Below are positions 50,794 to 51,037 of a DNA stretch of 51,037 bases, one piece after another; the stretch's first letter is position 1, and each line of letters starts with the position of its first letter. The notes below the pieces were generated by a model. It made no database searches. It had not been told where the DNA came from and saw nothing but the letters and a program-made list of their open reading frames with translations. The stretch comes from Phreatobacter sp. (GTDB taxonomy: Bacteria > Pseudomonadota > Alphaproteobacteria > Rhizobiales > Phreatobacteraceae), in contig NZ_JAUYFA010000084.1 in the NCBI RefSeq assembly GCF_030691135.1, positions 1 through 51,037 on the forward strand, written 5' to 3'. The position numbers and the translations under genes are program-made.

Positions 50794-51037
50794 ATGCTGC
50801 TCGAGAACCGTGTAGCCCTGATCACGGGCGCCGGCGGCGGGATCGGCCGGGCCCTGTGTCTGGGCTTGGCCCGCGCGGGCGCCCATGTCGTCGCGACCGA
50901 CAGTGCCGCGCAGGCCGCCCGCGCCAGCGCCGATCACGATCAGGTTGCGGTCGAAGCGCGCGGGCTTCACACCGGCCCAGCGCGCATACACCTTGCGCTT
51001 CTGCACCACGCCCACGATCCATTTCGCGATCAGCGGA
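50794..51037 (+). CDS. Short-chain dehydrogenase/reductase, N-terminal part (3' end outside window or replaced)
   Basis: GGGAGG stands 5 bases before ATG 50794. The first 36 residues are a normal SDR start: MLLENRVALITGAGGGIGRA, then LCLGLARAGAHVVATD, with the TGxxxGxG cofactor motif. From residue 37 the frame stays open to the window end, but its translation (AQAARASADHDQVAVEARGL and on) no longer resembles an SDR, and the opposite strand from 50911 onward reads well as another protein. So only about 108 bp are good SDR sequence. Confidence 0.5.
   Translation, partial: MLLENRVALITGAGGGIGRALCLGLARAGAHVVATDSAAQAARASADHDQVAVEARGLHTGPARIHLALLHHAHDPFRDQR
50911..51037 (-). pseudogene. Fragment of a FAD-dependent pyridine nucleotide-disulfide oxidoreductase
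   Basis: On the minus strand from the window edge the frame reads PLIAKWIVGVVQKRKVYARW, then AGVKPARFDRN, then LIVIGAGAGGL: a Trp/Lys/Arg-rich linker followed by the FAD-binding GxGxxG start of a mercuric-reductase-like enzyme. After Leu at 50911 the same frame turns into the antisense of the SDR gene. It therefore has its start outside the window and no proper continuation. It may be part of a SNARE-like/oxidoreductase fusion as found in other proteobacteria; that identification is from memory. Confidence 0.45.

Overview
The window is about 51 kb of GC-rich (roughly two-thirds G+C) chromosomal DNA from an alphaproteobacterium, most probably a member of the Hyphomicrobiales (Rhizobiales). This rests on gene content: a DUF2794 protein, a large (1608-residue) NAD-dependent glutamate dehydrogenase, an RpoH-type sigma factor next to a CarD-family regulator and a seven-iron ferredoxin, etfBA followed by 3-hydroxybutyryl-CoA dehydrogenase, a short membrane protein just upstream of xerD, and an intergenic inverted repeat of a kind I associate with Rhizobiales. 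The genus cannot be fixed from sequence alone. No rRNA, tRNA, CRISPR array, insertion sequence or prophage was seen.

Layout. 1-2.3 kb: the dnaX 3' end, ybaB, a cupin gene and recR, then a repeat-filled convergent gap. 2.3-5 kb: glucuronate isomerase (uxaC) divergent from an aldose-1-epimerase-like gene. 5-13.4 kb: a pair of acyl-CoA dehydrogenases, DUF2794, a methyltransferase-like unknown, an SbmA/YddA-like ABC exporter, an AEC permease, a receiver-only response regulator, a glutamine amidotransferase and thpR. 13.4-18.5 kb: a lipoprotein L,D-transpeptidase, accA, xerD with its 49-codon partner, and exonuclease III. 18.5-24 kb: etfBA, hbd, a diguanylate cyclase, a YjfB-like motility protein and a secreted alpha/beta hydrolase. 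23.8-35.5 kb: NAD-GDH, an AhpD-like peroxidase, a LON-domain protein, a Trm112-like protein, rpoH, carD, fdxA, htpX and rsmB.

35.5-42.3 kb is the most coherent accessory module: an ABC importer of the Ugp (glycerol-3-phosphate) type with two tandem paralogous binding proteins, divergent from a GpdQ-like glycerophosphodiesterase whose seven predicted metal ligands are all present. The 186-bp gap between them carries a near-perfect PHO box (CTGTCGT, four bases, CTGTCAT) and a weaker one on the other strand. I infer a phosphate-starvation system that imports glycerophosphodiesters or glycerol phosphate and hydrolyses them inside the cell.

42.3-44.7 kb encodes a short, CIO-like cytochrome bd oxidase (cydAB) with a perfect 8-bp inverted repeat far upstream. 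45-49.7 kb is a catabolic island (RraA-like aldolase, Ldh-family dehydrogenase, Bug-type binding protein, 3-hydroxyisobutyrate-dehydrogenase-like enzyme) divergent from a LysR regulator. 49.9-51 kb has an IclR regulator and the start of an SDR gene. The last about 125 bp instead read, on the opposite strand, as the start of a flavin disulfide-oxidoreductase, so the end of the window looks chimeric.
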